Positions 27,365-36,306 are shown, counted from the first letter of the stretch. The stretch is DNA of 64,000 bases from Pseudomonas fluvialis (GCF_014207935.1 NZ_JACHLL010000003.1:198265-262264), one strand, 5' to 3'. The notes: generated by a model from the letters alone, not told the origin. A program made the numbers and translations.

Positions 27365-28399
27365 TCAGGCGTCCACTGCCTGCCAACTGGTGTCATCGAC
27401 CAGCTCGCCATCCAGCAGCGGCTGCTGGCGCAGAAACGCCTGCGCCGAGTGACGCCAGGAGAATTCCTGCGCCGCCGCAGCACAGGCTGCGCGATCCAGC
27501 TGCAGCGCCTGCAAACAGGCCTCCTGCAGACTCTCGCTCATCCAGCCGGTAATGCCCTGCTGCAGCACATCCAGTGGACCACGCACCGGGAAAGCTGCCA
27601 CCGGCGTGCCGCAGGCCAGCGCTTCGAGCATCACGAGGCCGAGAGTGTCGGTGCGCGACGGGAACACCAGTACGTTGGCTGACGCATAGCAGCGGGCCAG
27701 TTCGGCGCCGCGCTGATAGCCGAGAAAGCGCACCTGCGGATAGGCCTGCTGCAGGCTCTCCCGTTGCGGGCCATCGCCGACCACCCACTTTTCGCCCGGC
27801 AGTTGCAGGTCGAGAAAGGCCGGCAGGTTCTTCTCCGCCGCCAGACGCCCCACATAGAGAAACACCGGTTTATCTGCCGCATGTTTCGATTCCGCACGGA
27901 ACAGCTGGTTATCGACACCCTTGTGCCACAGTGCCAGGCGACCAATGCCCTGGCTGGCCAGTTCGTCGCGCAGGCTGGGCGTGCTCACCATCACGGCCTG
28001 ACTGGCGGCATGGAAGCGGCGCAGGTAGCCATAGCCCCAGTCCAGCGGCAGCCAGGGCCAGCGGGTGGTCACGTACTCCGGAAAACGCGTGTGGATGGCC
28101 GTGGAAAAAGCCAGGCCGCGGCGCTTGAGATAGTGCTGCGCCGCCCAGCCCAGCGGGCCCTCGGTGGCAATGTGCACGGCATCCGGGCGGAACTCGCGCA
28201 GCATCGGCGCCACCCGCCACAAGTCCCAGGCCAGGGCGATCTCGCCGTAGCTCGGACACGGCACATGCCTGAAATCCTGCGGGCCGAGCACCTTCACCTG
28301 ATGCCCCAGTGCATGCAGCTCGCGCACCAGCGCCTGGATGCAGGTGACCACACCGTTGACCTGGGGCAGCCAGGCATCGCTGACAATCAGCAGCCTCAT
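27365..28399 (-). CDS. agt1: GT4 glycosyltransferase, Agt1-like (glycolipid synthesis)
   Basis: 344-residue GT-B glycosyltransferase: N-terminal glycine loop PQVNGVVTCIQ near residue 13, C-terminal nucleotide-sugar site with FLYVGRLAAEKN, PSRTDTLGLVMLEALACGTPV (the conserved Glu pair). The gene next to plcP and cyaB in P. aeruginosa is, as I recall, Agt1, which glycosylates diacylglycerol under phosphate limitation. Overlaps plcP by four bases (ATGA), so it is translated with it. Ends convergent to cyaB with a 16-base gap. Confidence 0.82.
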   Translation of the reverse strand: MRLLIVSDAWLPQVNGVVTCIQALVRELHALGHQVKVLGPQDFRHVPCPSYGEIALAWDLWRVAPMLREFRPDAVHIATEGPLGWAAQHYLKRRGLAFSTAIHTRFPEYVTTRWPWLPLDWGYGYLRRFHAASQAVMVSTPSLRDELASQGIGRLALWHKGVDNQLFRAESKHAADKPVFLYVGRLAAEKNLPAFLDLQLPGEKWVVGDGPQRESLQQAYPQVRFLGYQRGAELARCYASANVLVFPSRTDTLGLVMLEALACGTPVAAFPVRGPLDVLQQGITGWMSESLQEACLQALQLDRAACAAAAQEFSWRHSAQAFLRQQPLLDGELVDDTSWQAVDA

Positions 28400-29217
28400 G
28401 GCAGCACCTCCACCAGCGGCGTCGCCTGCCGGGCCTGCGCGTCGGCCAGACGATACAGCTCGATCTGCCCGTCCCAGTGCTCGATCAGCGCACTGCAGGA
28501 CTCCACCCAGTCACCGCAATTGAGGTATTCCACCGCGCCGACCCGGCGGATCTCCGCATGGTGGATATGCCCGCAGACCACGCCATCCAGGCCGCGCCGG
28601 CTGCACTCATGGGCGATGGCTTCCTCGAAGTCGCTGATGAAGTTCACCGCACTCTTGACCTTGTGCTTGAGGTAGGCCGACAGCGACCAGTAGCCGTAGC
28701 CATAGCGCTCCCGCCAGTGATTGAGCCAGCGGTTGAGGGTCAGGGTGAACTCGTAGGCCGAGTCGCCCAGGAAGGCCAGCCAGCGGTGGTAGCGGGTGAT
28801 CACGTCGAACTGGTCGCCGTGGATCACCAGGAGCTGGCGGCCATCGGCGGTACGGTGCACGGCCTCGTCGACCAGCTGGATGTTGCCGAGGATCAGCTTC
28901 GAGTAGCGACGCAGGAACTCGTCGTGATTGCCGGTGACATAGATCACCTCGCAGCCGCGCTTGCTCAGCGTCAGCAGGCGGCGGATCACGTTGGTGTGCG
29001 CCTGCGGCCAGTAGATGCCGCCTCTGAGCTTCCAGCCATCGATGATGTCGCCGACCAGGTAGATGCGATCGGCGTGGTACTGTTTGAGAAAGGTCGCCAG
29101 GCGCTCGGCCTGGCAATCGCGCGTACCCAGGTGCACGTCGGAAATCCACAGGGTACGGACGCGCTGCTTGCGCGGGGTGGTCCTGACGGGCGTTTCGATG
29201 CGTTCTTCGCTGCTCAT
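28396..29217 (-). CDS. plcP: PlcP-type metallophosphoesterase (LpxH-related)
   Basis: 273 residues. Calcineurin-like metal sites in order: SDVHLG (26-31), GDIIDGWK (56-63), GNHDEF (96-101), HGDQFD and GHIHHAE. Such proteins are often named UDP-2,3-diacylglucosamine hydrolase, but this subgroup paired with a GT4 enzyme is PlcP, a phospholipase C-type enzyme freeing diacylglycerol from phospholipids during phosphorus stress. The PHO boxes just upstream (29258-29297) support that reading. ATG 29217 has GGAGAG eight bases upstream. Confidence 0.85.
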   Translation of the reverse strand: MSSEERIETPVRTTPRKQRVRTLWISDVHLGTRDCQAERLATFLKQYHADRIYLVGDIIDGWKLRGGIYWPQAHTNVIRRLLTLSKRGCEVIYVTGNHDEFLRRYSKLILGNIQLVDEAVHRTADGRQLLVIHGDQFDVITRYHRWLAFLGDSAYEFTLTLNRWLNHWRERYGYGYWSLSAYLKHKVKSAVNFISDFEEAIAHECSRRGLDGVVCGHIHHAEIRRVGAVEYLNCGDWVESCSALIEHWDGQIELYRLADAQARQATPLVEVLP

Positions 29218-29257
29218 ACGCGCTCTCCAGCTGTTTTGCCCAGCCTGGACGGCACAG

Positions 29258-29297
29258 ATGACCAGTCGATGACAGCGGCGCGACCGCTGCATGACCA
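29258..29297 (-). promoter_or_regulatory. Tandem PHO boxes upstream of plcP-agt1
   Basis: Read on the minus strand, CTGTCAT (29275-29269) and TGGTCAT (29264-29258) form one box with 11-base spacing, close to the consensus CTGTCATAAATCTGTCAT. Two more units continue the phase: TGGTCAT at 29297-29291 and a degenerate CGGTCGC at 29286-29280. A plausible -10 (CAGGCT) starts ten bases after the last unit. This predicts PhoB activation of plcP-agt1 under phosphate limitation. Confidence 0.75.
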
Positions 29298-29432
29298 CTC
29301 AAGGCGGAAACTGCCGCCCCGTCGGAAACAGCATATGACTGGGCTGTGCCACATAAGGCCGGGCGGGCGTCGATACTCCGATACACCCGGGGCCTGTTCC
29401 CCACCCTCTTGTTCTGCTGGTCTGGAAACTCC

Positions 29433-30305
29433 ATGCAACGTCGTCACGCCCTGTTTGCCCTGCACCTGGGCGCCCTGCTGTTCGGCCTGTCCGGCATCTT
29501 CGCCAAGCTGGCCGTGGCCGCGCCCCTGGTGATCGTCGCCGGGCGTGCGCTGTTTGCCGTGCTGGCCCTGTGGCCACTGAGTCGTTTTGGTGAAGCGGCT
29601 GCGGCGCTGACCAACCGCCAGCGCCTGGCCCTGGCCGGCACCGGACTGCTGCTGGGCGGGCACTGGTGGAGTTTCTTCATCGCCGTGAAAGTCTCCGGCG
29701 TCGCCGTGGCCACCCTCGGTTTTGCCAGCTTTCCGGCCTTTACCGTGCTGCTGGAAGGCCTGCTGTTCCGCGAACGGGTGCGCCCAAGCGAATGGGGCGT
29801 GGTGGCCCTGGTCAGTGTCGGGCTGGTGCTGGTCACGCCCGACTTCGACCTCGGCAGCGATGCCACTCGGGGGCTGGTCTGGGCGGTACTCTCCGGCCTG
29901 CTGTTCGCCCTGGTCTCGGTCAGCAACCGCGCCACCACCCGCGGGGTGAAGCCGGCCCAGGCGGCGCTCTGGCAGAACCTGGCGATCCTCGCCTGCTGCC
30001 TGCCGCCAAGCGCCTCGGTGCTGCTGACGATCAGTGCCGGCGCCTGGTTGTGGATTGCTCTTCTCGGCCTGCTCTGTACCGCCCTGGCGCACAGCCTGTT
30101 CGTCAGCAGCCTGCGCGTGCTTAATGCCCGCAGCGCCTCGGTGGTGTTTGCCCTGGAGCCGGTTTACGGCATTGCCTTTGCTTGGTGGCTGTTTGCCGAA
30201 CAGCCAGGGCCGCGAATGTTTGCCGGCGCGGCTCTGATCCTTCTGGCTACCGTACTGTCGGCCCGCCTGTCACGGCATGCGCCGCGCCCCGACGAGCAGA
30301 GCTGA
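29433..30305 (+). CDS. DMT-superfamily (EamA) transporter
   Basis: 290 residues with about ten hydrophobic helices and the internal two-fold EamA repeat; the second repeat ends ARSASVVFALEPVYGIAFAWW, a hallmark with the conserved Glu-Pro. Substrate unknown. ATG 29433 has GGAAA upstream; the frame continues to 29346 but that part has no membrane character. Diverges from plcP, so the PHO-box region may lie in its promoter too. Confidence 0.85.
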   Translation: MQRRHALFALHLGALLFGLSGIFAKLAVAAPLVIVAGRALFAVLALWPLSRFGEAAAALTNRQRLALAGTGLLLGGHWWSFFIAVKVSGVAVATLGFASFPAFTVLLEGLLFRERVRPSEWGVVALVSVGLVLVTPDFDLGSDATRGLVWAVLSGLLFALVSVSNRATTRGVKPAQAALWQNLAILACCLPPSASVLLTISAGAWLWIALLGLLCTALAHSLFVSSLRVLNARSASVVFALEPVYGIAFAWWLFAEQPGPRMFAGAALILLATVLSARLSRHAPRPDEQS

Positions 30306-30313
30306 GGTCAGGC

Positions 30314-30592
30314 TCAGCGGTCGTTGTGGCCGAGATCTCGGGCCGGGTCGATCAGGTCGCGCAGGCGCTGCTTGAGCACCTTGGCCTCGGGAAAGCCGCC
30401 ATCGGCCTTGCGTTCCCACAGCTGCACGCCGTCACAGGTGATGCGGAAGGTCCCGCCGGTCGCCGGCTCCAGCGCCACCCTGCCGAGTTCGTCGCTGAAG
30501 GTACTCAGCAGCTCCTGGGCCAGCCAGGCCGCACGCAGCAGCCACTGACACTGGGTGCAGTAGGTGATCACCACCTCAGGTTTGTCGGACAT
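30314..30592 (-). CDS. SelT/SelW/SelH (Rdx) family protein
   Basis: 92-residue thioredoxin-like protein. The redox motif is C12-TQ-C15, a Cys-Cys version of the CxxU motif of selenoprotein W, so no selenocysteine is needed. GGTFRITCDGVQLWERK near the middle and GGFPEAKVLKQRLRDLI near the end are family-typical. ATG 30592 has AAGGAG upstream. Convergent with the DMT transporter (8-base gap). Confidence 0.88.
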   Translation of the reverse strand: MSDKPEVVITYCTQCQWLLRAAWLAQELLSTFSDELGRVALEPATGGTFRITCDGVQLWERKADGGFPEAKVLKQRLRDLIDPARDLGHNDR

Positions 30593-30730
30593 CACGCTTG
30601 CTCCTTGTCGAAGCCGGCATGATACGGTCTCCAGCGCGGACTGCCGACTGCAGGCGCGGCCCAACGCACGGCAAAACCGCTTGCGCGCAGGTAATATGCA
30701 GCAGCCCCTGACCGGACACAGGAACCCGCC

Positions 30731-31585
30731 ATGCCCCTCGCCCAACTGCTCAGCCCGACCGAACTGGCCACCCGCCTGGCGACTGCCGAACCGATCGTGG
30801 TCGATTGCCGCTTCGCCCTGGAAGATCCCGCCTACGGCGCCCGCGTCTACGCCGAAGGGCATATTCCCGGCGCCCGCTTCATCGATCTGGAGCGCGACCT
30901 GTCTGCGCCGGTGCAGCGCGGCATCACCGGACGCCACCCGCTACCCGATCCGCAGCAGTTGCTGGAGCGCCTGCGCGCGCTGGGCATCAGCCAGCACAGC
31001 GAAATCGTGCTGTACGACGACGGCCCGGGCGCCTTTGCCGCACGCGCGTGGTGGCTGCTGGCCTGGCTGGGCAAGCGCGAGGGGGTATTCCTGCTCGATG
31101 GTGGCCTGAATGCCTGGCGCGCCGCCAACCTGCCGCTGGACAGCGCCACCCCGGCAGTCAACCCGGGCGATCTGCAGGGCACGCCGGATGCCAGTCTGCT
31201 GGTCAGCGCCGACACCCTGCTCAAGCGCCTCGGCACACCGCAGCTGACCCTGCTCGATGCCCGAGCCCTGCCACGCTTTCGCGGCGAGATGGAAGCCATC
31301 GACCCGGTGGCCGGGCATATCCCCGGCGCCCAGTGCGCGGTGTTCACCGACAACCTGGACGGCAATGGCCGCTTCAAGACCCCGGAGCAGCTGCGCGAGC
31401 GTTTCAGCGCGCTGCTCGGCCAGCGTCCCGCCGAGCAACTGGTGGCCTATTGCGGCTCGGGAGTGACCGCCTGCCACAATCTTTTCGCCCTGTGCCTGGC
31501 CGGTTACCCGCTGCTGCCGCTGTATGCCGGCTCCTGGAGCGAATGGATCACCGACCCGCAGCGTCCGCTGGCCTGCGGCGACTGA
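30731..31585 (+). CDS. sseA: Thiosulfate/3-mercaptopyruvate sulfurtransferase
   Basis: 284 residues, two rhodanese domains. The catalytic Cys241 sits in the loop CGSGVTA, the form found in SseA-type mercaptopyruvate sulfurtransferases (rhodanese proper has CRKGV(T/A)). The N-terminal domain is inactive (Asp in place of Cys around residue 96). Cytosolic sulfur transfer to cyanide or thiols. Diverges from the SelW-like gene across 138 bases containing a -10-like TAATAT at 30692. Confidence 0.85.
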   Translation: MPLAQLLSPTELATRLATAEPIVVDCRFALEDPAYGARVYAEGHIPGARFIDLERDLSAPVQRGITGRHPLPDPQQLLERLRALGISQHSEIVLYDDGPGAFAARAWWLLAWLGKREGVFLLDGGLNAWRAANLPLDSATPAVNPGDLQGTPDASLLVSADTLLKRLGTPQLTLLDARALPRFRGEMEAIDPVAGHIPGAQCAVFTDNLDGNGRFKTPEQLRERFSALLGQRPAEQLVAYCGSGVTACHNLFALCLAGYPLLPLYAGSWSEWITDPQRPLACGD

Positions 31586-31659
31586 CCGCGCGAGCCGGGC
31601 TTGCTCACGCAGGCCCGACTGCGCAGACTCAAGCGACTGTTCAACAAGGAGTGTTAACC

Positions 31660-32316
31660 ATGCGTCACGCGTTCCCTGCCCTGTTCGCCCTGCTGCTGGG
31701 TACCAGCCTGAACCTGGCCGCCGCCGAGTTCGAAGCCAACCCCTGCGACCTGCAGGACGCCTACTCCAACCTGGAAGGCCAGGAAATGGTCGAAGCGGCC
31801 GAGGATGGCCATGTCTCGGCGCAGTACAACCTCGGCCTGAGCTACGACGAAGGCAATGATGGTTTCGAGCAGGATGCCGCCAAGGCCGCCGAGTGGTACG
31901 CCAAGGCTGCCGAACAGGGTCATGCCTGCGCCCAGTACAACCTCGCCGTGGGCTACGAACGTGGCCTGGGCCTGGATGTCGACCTCGGCCAGGCCGCCTA
32001 CTGGTATCAACAGGCCGCCAAGCAGGGCGACAGCGATGCCCAGTACAACCTCGCCGTGTGCTACGAGGAAGGCAGCGGTGTCGAGCAGGACTACAGCCAG
32101 GCGCTGTACTGGTACCGCAAGTCGGCTGCCCAGGGCGATGCCGATGCCCAGTTCGAACTGGGCAATTTCTACCGGGTCGGCAAGGGCCTGGCCAGCGACC
32201 TCAAGCAGGCCCGCCAGTGGTACAGCAAGGCCGCCGAGCAGGACCACGAAGGCGCCGCCACGGCCCTGGAAGAGCTCGACGAAGAAGATGAAGACGGCGA
32301 CGCTCAGGAAAGCTGA
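31660..32316 (+). CDS. Secreted Sel1-like repeat protein
   Basis: 218 residues: signal peptide (1-21, ...NLAAA), then four to five tandem Sel1 (TPR-like) repeats of 36 residues (about 45-205) with the recurrent pattern AxYNLxxxYExGxGVxxDxxxAxxWYxKAAxQG, and an acidic C-terminal tail (EELDEEDEDGD). Likely a periplasmic protein-protein interaction scaffold; no specific partner is shown. ATG 31660 has AAGGAGTG upstream. A six-bp GC hairpin (32328-32342) follows, with T's 14 bases further on, a poor terminator. Confidence 0.85.
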   Translation: MRHAFPALFALLLGTSLNLAAAEFEANPCDLQDAYSNLEGQEMVEAAEDGHVSAQYNLGLSYDEGNDGFEQDAAKAAEWYAKAAEQGHACAQYNLAVGYERGLGLDVDLGQAAYWYQQAAKQGDSDAQYNLAVCYEEGSGVEQDYSQALYWYRKSAAQGDADAQFELGNFYRVGKGLASDLKQARQWYSKAAEQDHEGAATALEELDEEDEDGDAQES

Positions 32317-32546
32317 GCCGCAGGGGACGCCCGCCACGGGCGCCCAATCTGGTCATTTTTTAATCGCTTGTCGTTATATCGCCAATAACCAAAATCCGAA
32401 AACAATTTAAAAACAGCCCTTTACAGCACAATTCTCAAACTAGACTTCAACTTGAGCCCCTCAAGGGCTTCCGGCGGGGTCCCAGCATAATCACAAGAAG
32501 CTGCCACACGCCCCGACCCCGCCGGTCACCTTGTTCCGAGGTCGTT

Positions 32547-33023
32547 ATGGGAATCAGTGCCAGTGAGCTGTGCCAGCATGTGATCCGCCCAACCCTGCAG
32601 CAACTCGATGCCTTGAACCCCGCCAGCGAAACCCTGCTGCTGGTCGCCGCGCAGTGTCGCGGCAGCCATGCCGGCAGCCTCGCTGACGGTCAGCAACTGG
32701 GGCCCTGGGGTTGCAGCCGCGAACAGCACCGCCAGCTGTGGGACGACTTTCTCGCCCGTGATGCGGACCTCGCCAGCCGGGTCCGCGGCCTGGCCAGCCA
32801 GCACGCCTTCCTCGCCGATCCTGAACTTGAGCTGTGCGTCAACCTGCGCTATGCCTGCGCCATCGCCTGGATGAGCGTGATCGCCCAGGCCGGCGTGCCA
32901 CCGGCCAACGCCGACCTGCCGAGCCTGGCCAGGCTGTGGCGCCAGTGCCTGGCCCCGCGCGGCCGCCTGCGCAGCTTCTACCTGCACGCCAGTCGTCTGG
33001 CTCCGCAGGCCACGGCGGCGTAA
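32547..33023 (+). CDS. Conserved hypothetical protein
   Basis: 158 residues, not assigned to a function. The opening ELCQHVIRPTLQQL and the RGLASQHAFL stretch with VNLRYACAIAWM resemble a family I recall from phage or prophage structural/lysis regions in Pseudomonas and Vibrio, in which the first half looks like a degenerate lysozyme-like domain (ETLLLVAAQ). No signal peptide or membrane segment. ATG 32547 has GAGG upstream. The 230-base AT-rich gap before it holds TTTACA (32420) and TAGACT (32441) as promoter-like boxes with a short 15-base spacer. No phage neighbours. Confidence 0.65.
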   Translation: MGISASELCQHVIRPTLQQLDALNPASETLLLVAAQCRGSHAGSLADGQQLGPWGCSREQHRQLWDDFLARDADLASRVRGLASQHAFLADPELELCVNLRYACAIAWMSVIAQAGVPPANADLPSLARLWRQCLAPRGRLRSFYLHASRLAPQATAA

Positions 33024-33044
33024 GCCCCACTGCGGCCCAAGGCT

Positions 33045-33106
33045 CGTTCTCCCGTTCTCCCGTTCCCCCGTTCCCCCGTTCCCCCGTTCCCCCGTTCCCC
33101 CGTTCC
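33045..33106 (+). repeat. Octanucleotide tandem repeat (CGTTCCCC)n
   Basis: Seven full units (the first two CGTTCTCC, then five CGTTCCCC) plus six bases of an eighth. From 33065 the C's form five CCCCC tracts separated by GTT, so the minus strand reads G5-AAC-G5 repeated and can form a G-quadruplex. It sits 22 bases after the stop of the conserved hypothetical gene and 79 bases before the response-regulator ATG. Confidence 0.95.
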
Positions 33107-33184
33107 GGTGATGCCAGGAACTCGCGCGGGCAGTACACTGCCGGCACAACCATTCGAACAAAAACGCCTACAAGGTTGCCGTGC

Positions 33185-33802
33185 ATGAACCTGGTCCCGA
33201 CAACCGTGCCTGACGGTGTGTCACTGCTGTTGGTCGATGATCACCTGATTTTCCTCGATGGCCTGAGCCTGGCCCTGGCGCCACTGGCCAGGGACCTGCG
33301 CGTGGACAGCGCCGCCTCGGTGCAGGCCGCCGAACAGTGTCTGGCCAGCCACGACTACGACCTGGTGCTGCTTGACCTGAAACTGCCCGACGAGTCCGGC
33401 TTGAGCGTGTTGCAGCGCTGGCAACGCGAGGGGCGAAGCACGCCGGTCGCCATTCTCAGCGCCAGCGAATCGGCTCAGGATGCGCACGCCGCTCGGCAGG
33501 CAGGCGCCCTAGGGTTCATCTCGAAAAGTGCCAGCGGGGCCCAGTTGCGCGAAGCCGTCGGCCGCCTGCTGCTCGGCGAAAACCTGCCACTGCCGGCCAG
33601 CGAGCCGGCCACGGCCCTGACACCGCGGCAACAGGAAATCCTCCTGCTGCTCGCCGAAGGCCTGCCGAACAAGGCCATCGGACGCCGCCTGAAACTCTCA
33701 GAGGAAACCGTCAAGACGCACCTGCGCAGTCTGTTTCAGACGCTCCAGGTGCACACGCGAACCGCCTGCGTCACGGTCGCACGACAGCGCGGCTGGCTGT
33801 AA
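33185..33802 (+). CDS. NarL/FixJ-family response regulator
   Basis: 205 residues. Receiver domain with DD (18-19), phospho-acceptor Asp64 in LLDLKLPDES and Lys114 in FISKSASG; C-terminal LuxR-type helix-turn-helix (about 145-195, LTPRQQEILLLLAEG...ETVKTHL). ATG 33185 has only a weak AAGG 9-13 bases upstream. It converges on a hybrid kinase gene and overlaps it by 32 bases, so the two are probably a cognate pair. The octanucleotide repeat lies in its upstream region and may influence its expression. Confidence 0.88.
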   Translation: MNLVPTTVPDGVSLLLVDDHLIFLDGLSLALAPLARDLRVDSAASVQAAEQCLASHDYDLVLLDLKLPDESGLSVLQRWQREGRSTPVAILSASESAQDAHAARQAGALGFISKSASGAQLREAVGRLLLGENLPLPASEPATALTPRQQEILLLLAEGLPNKAIGRRLKLSEETVKTHLRSLFQTLQVHTRTACVTVARQRGWL

Positions 33803-35576
33803 GCGCCTGCCGCAGGCGCAGCGGCAGCAGCGGCTTGCCGAGCAGACGCACATGCTGGCGGGCACAACGCTCGGCCAGCTCCGGCCCCAGGTCGGCGGTC
33901 AGCAGAATCGCCGGCAACATGCTGCCGGCCTGCTCGCGCAGATGCTCCAGCAAACGCAGACCGTCGATCTCGGCCGCCAGGCGATAATCGCTGAGCAGCA
34001 CATCCGGGCACATCAGCCGCAACTGTTCCTGCGCCTGCTGCGGGCCGTCGGCTTCGCTCACCTGCCAGCCCCAGCCCTGCAGCAACTCGCGAAGCGCCTG
34101 ACGACTAGCGGCGTCATCCTCGACCAGCAGCACCTGTCCCGCGGCGGCCACCAGTTGCTCGGTCGCAAGCGGCGCCTGCGCCTCGCCCAACGGTATCTGC
34201 AGACTGAACGTACAGCCCAGGCCGGGACTGGCCTGCAGGGTCAACGGCATCTCCAGCAGGCGACTGAGCTGACGCACGATGGCCAGACCCAGCCCCAGAC
34301 CCTGCTCACTCTGGCGCCCCGGATTGTGCAGCTGCTGGAATTCCTCGAACACCCGCTGCTGTTCATCTTCGCTGAGGCCCCGGCCGTCATCGCTGACACT
34401 CAGCCAGCACTGCTCGCCCTGCTGCCGACACTGGAGGCGGACATGCCGCGCCCCCGCATGCTGCAGGGCATTGCTCAGCAGGTTGCGCACAATGCGCTCG
34501 ACCAACAAGGCATCGCTGTAGACCCAGCAGGCCGACGCCTGCAGTTCCAGCAGGCAATCCTGGCTCCTGGCCTGAACGGCCGCCTCATCCAGCAAGCGCT
34601 GCAGCAGGGGCAGCAGATCGAAGTGACTGCGGCGCACGCTGAGCCCACCGGGCACGCTGAGACGGCTGTAGTCGAGCAGGGTCTGCAACATGCCGCCCAG
34701 TTGGCCGACCGACAGGGACAAGCGCTGGCCGATATCCTGAACCCGCGAAGGCTCGACAACCCGGCCTTCGCCGAGTTGCTCGGCATACAGCGCCATGGCA
34801 TGCAGCGGCTGGCGCAGGTCATGGCTGACCGCCGCCAGCAGGCGACCGCGGCTCAGGGTCTGCGCCTCGGCCCGTTGCCGCGCCTGCTCCAGCAGACGGG
34901 CATTGAGCCAGGCGCTGCGCTGGCCACGCTCCTGGATATAGCTGCCGACGCCACCGATCAGGTTGGCGCAGCCGAGGAACAGCAGCTGGTTGAGCAGCTC
35001 ACCGAACGGCTGGCGTAGCCAATAGCCCAGCGCCACCAGCACGGCACTGAACAGCCAGCTGGCAGCACTGGCCACGCGCAGCGAGAGACCGAGCACGCCA
35101 TAGCCAAACAGCAACAGGAGGAACAGCCCTTCATAGGGCATGTCCACGCCATGCCGCGCCCCCGGCACGATCAACAGCGCAACGCACAAGCCATTCACCG
35201 CGTAGGCCAGCCCATAGCAGGCCAGCGCACGCGACGCCGGCGCCTCGGGCCGCCGGCAGTAGAGGTAACAGAGCAACGTGACCAGCAGCGCAACGCCGCG
35301 CAAGGCAAGCATCTCCTTGGCCAGCGCCGCCGGCATCAGCCACAGGTCGAGCAGCGCATAGGCACTCTGCATCAATACGCCGGCGCTGATGATCAGCGGC
35401 AGGCGCCGGCGCATCACCGCCGCCGCATGGTCCTGGTAAGCCGCCTCCAGCGGCTCGGCGAAACGCAGGCGCCGATAGCCACGGCGCTGCTGGGCCAGCA
35501 GCGCCGCCTCGAAGGCCTCAGGGCTGGCAAAGTCCGCCGCCAGACGGCGACGCTGCCTGTCGCTGGCGCGGTTCAA
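33771..35576 (-). CDS. Hybrid sensor histidine kinase with receiver domain
   Basis: 601 residues. About six transmembrane helices (60-212) with short loops, so the sensor is the membrane domain itself; HisKA with His252 in [11 protein letters not shown]; HATPase with N-box LLSNALQHA and G-box GLGLGLAIV (about 340-465); C-terminal receiver with acidic pair near 487 and phospho-acceptor Asp530 in LLSDYRLA. Start is a TTG at 35576 overlapping the glutathione peroxidase stop (TTGA); the first downstream ATG (residue 55) would remove a conserved-looking cytoplasmic lead. Confidence 0.85.
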   Translation of the reverse strand: MNRASDRQRRRLAADFASPEAFEAALLAQQRRGYRRLRFAEPLEAAYQDHAAAVMRRRLPLIISAGVLMQSAYALLDLWLMPAALAKEMLALRGVALLVTLLCYLYCRRPEAPASRALACYGLAYAVNGLCVALLIVPGARHGVDMPYEGLFLLLLFGYGVLGLSLRVASAASWLFSAVLVALGYWLRQPFGELLNQLLFLGCANLIGGVGSYIQERGQRSAWLNARLLEQARQRAEAQTLSRGRLLAAVSHDLRQPLHAMALYAEQLGEGRVVEPSRVQDIGQRLSLSVGQLGGMLQTLLDYSRLSVPGGLSVRRSHFDLLPLLQRLLDEAAVQARSQDCLLELQASACWVYSDALLVERIVRNLLSNALQHAGARHVRLQCRQQGEQCWLSVSDDGRGLSEDEQQRVFEEFQQLHNPGRQSEQGLGLGLAIVRQLSRLLEMPLTLQASPGLGCTFSLQIPLGEAQAPLATEQLVAAAGQVLLVEDDAASRQALRELLQGWGWQVSEADGPQQAQEQLRLMCPDVLLSDYRLAAEIDGLRLLEHLREQAGSMLPAILLTADLGPELAERCARQHVRLLGKPLLPLRLRQALTASRAVVRP

Positions 35577-36118
35577 GGCTTGGACGCGATGGCCTTGTCG
35601 ATGGCCGCCGCCAGGTCTTCGTCATCCGGCTCGGTCAGGCTGGAAAAACTCTCGACCACCTTGCCCTGGCGATCGACCACATACTTGTAGAAGTTCCAGC
35701 GCGGCGCACTGCTTTGCGCGGCCAGCTCGCGGAACAGCGGAATGGCGCTGTCACCGGTCACTACCTGGGTGGCGGTCATGGCGAAGGTCACGCCGTAATT
35801 GCCGTAGCAGATGGTCGCGGTTTCCTCGGCGTTATCGGCCTCCTGCTTGAAGTCGTCCGAGGGCACACCTAGTACCTCAAGCCCCTGCGCCTTGTACTTC
35901 TGGTGCAGGGCTTCGAGCCCCTTGAACTGCTTGGTAAAACCGCAGTGGCTGGCGGTGTTGATCACCAGCAGCGGTTTGCCGGCGTACTGCTCGCAGAGGT
36001 TGATCACCTCCTTGGAGCGCAGCTTGGGCAGCTCGCCCTGCAGCAGCGCCGGGCAATCGGCGGCAAAGACCGGCAGTGCCAGAGAAGACAGCAACACCAG
36101 CAGCAGTGATTTTTTCAT
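35573..36118 (-). CDS. Exported glutathione peroxidase-family protein
   Basis: 181 residues with signal peptide (1-20, ...PVFAA). The peroxidatic Cys59 is in [12 protein letters not shown] and the partner [12 protein letters not shown] contains the conserved Trp-Asn; the tetrameric-loop is short as in bacterial thioredoxin-dependent GPx. It should reduce peroxides in the periplasm. ATG 36118 has AAGGAT nine bases upstream. Co-transcribed with, and translationally coupled to, the hybrid kinase, which suggests a redox-linked signal. Confidence 0.88.
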   Translation of the reverse strand: MKKSLLLVLLSSLALPVFAADCPALLQGELPKLRSKEVINLCEQYAGKPLLVINTASHCGFTKQFKGLEALHQKYKAQGLEVLGVPSDDFKQEADNAEETATICYGNYGVTFAMTATQVVTGDSAIPLFRELAAQSSAPRWNFYKYVVDRQGKVVESFSSLTEPDDEDLAAAIDKAIASKP

Positions 36119-36306
36119 GATCGGCATCCTTGGGCAGACAGTGCGCCACGCTAACCCGAGCAACCAGCTCAGGCAATCGCTGCGCGTCCGGGGATTGTCC
36201 CAACTGACAGAACAGGCTGTTGCCGCTGCCAAGGCCGCCACCCGGGGAGCCCCGTATAAATCGCCGCGTCATTTGGCGCTTCTGCCGTTTTCACGAGGTT
36301 ACCTGC

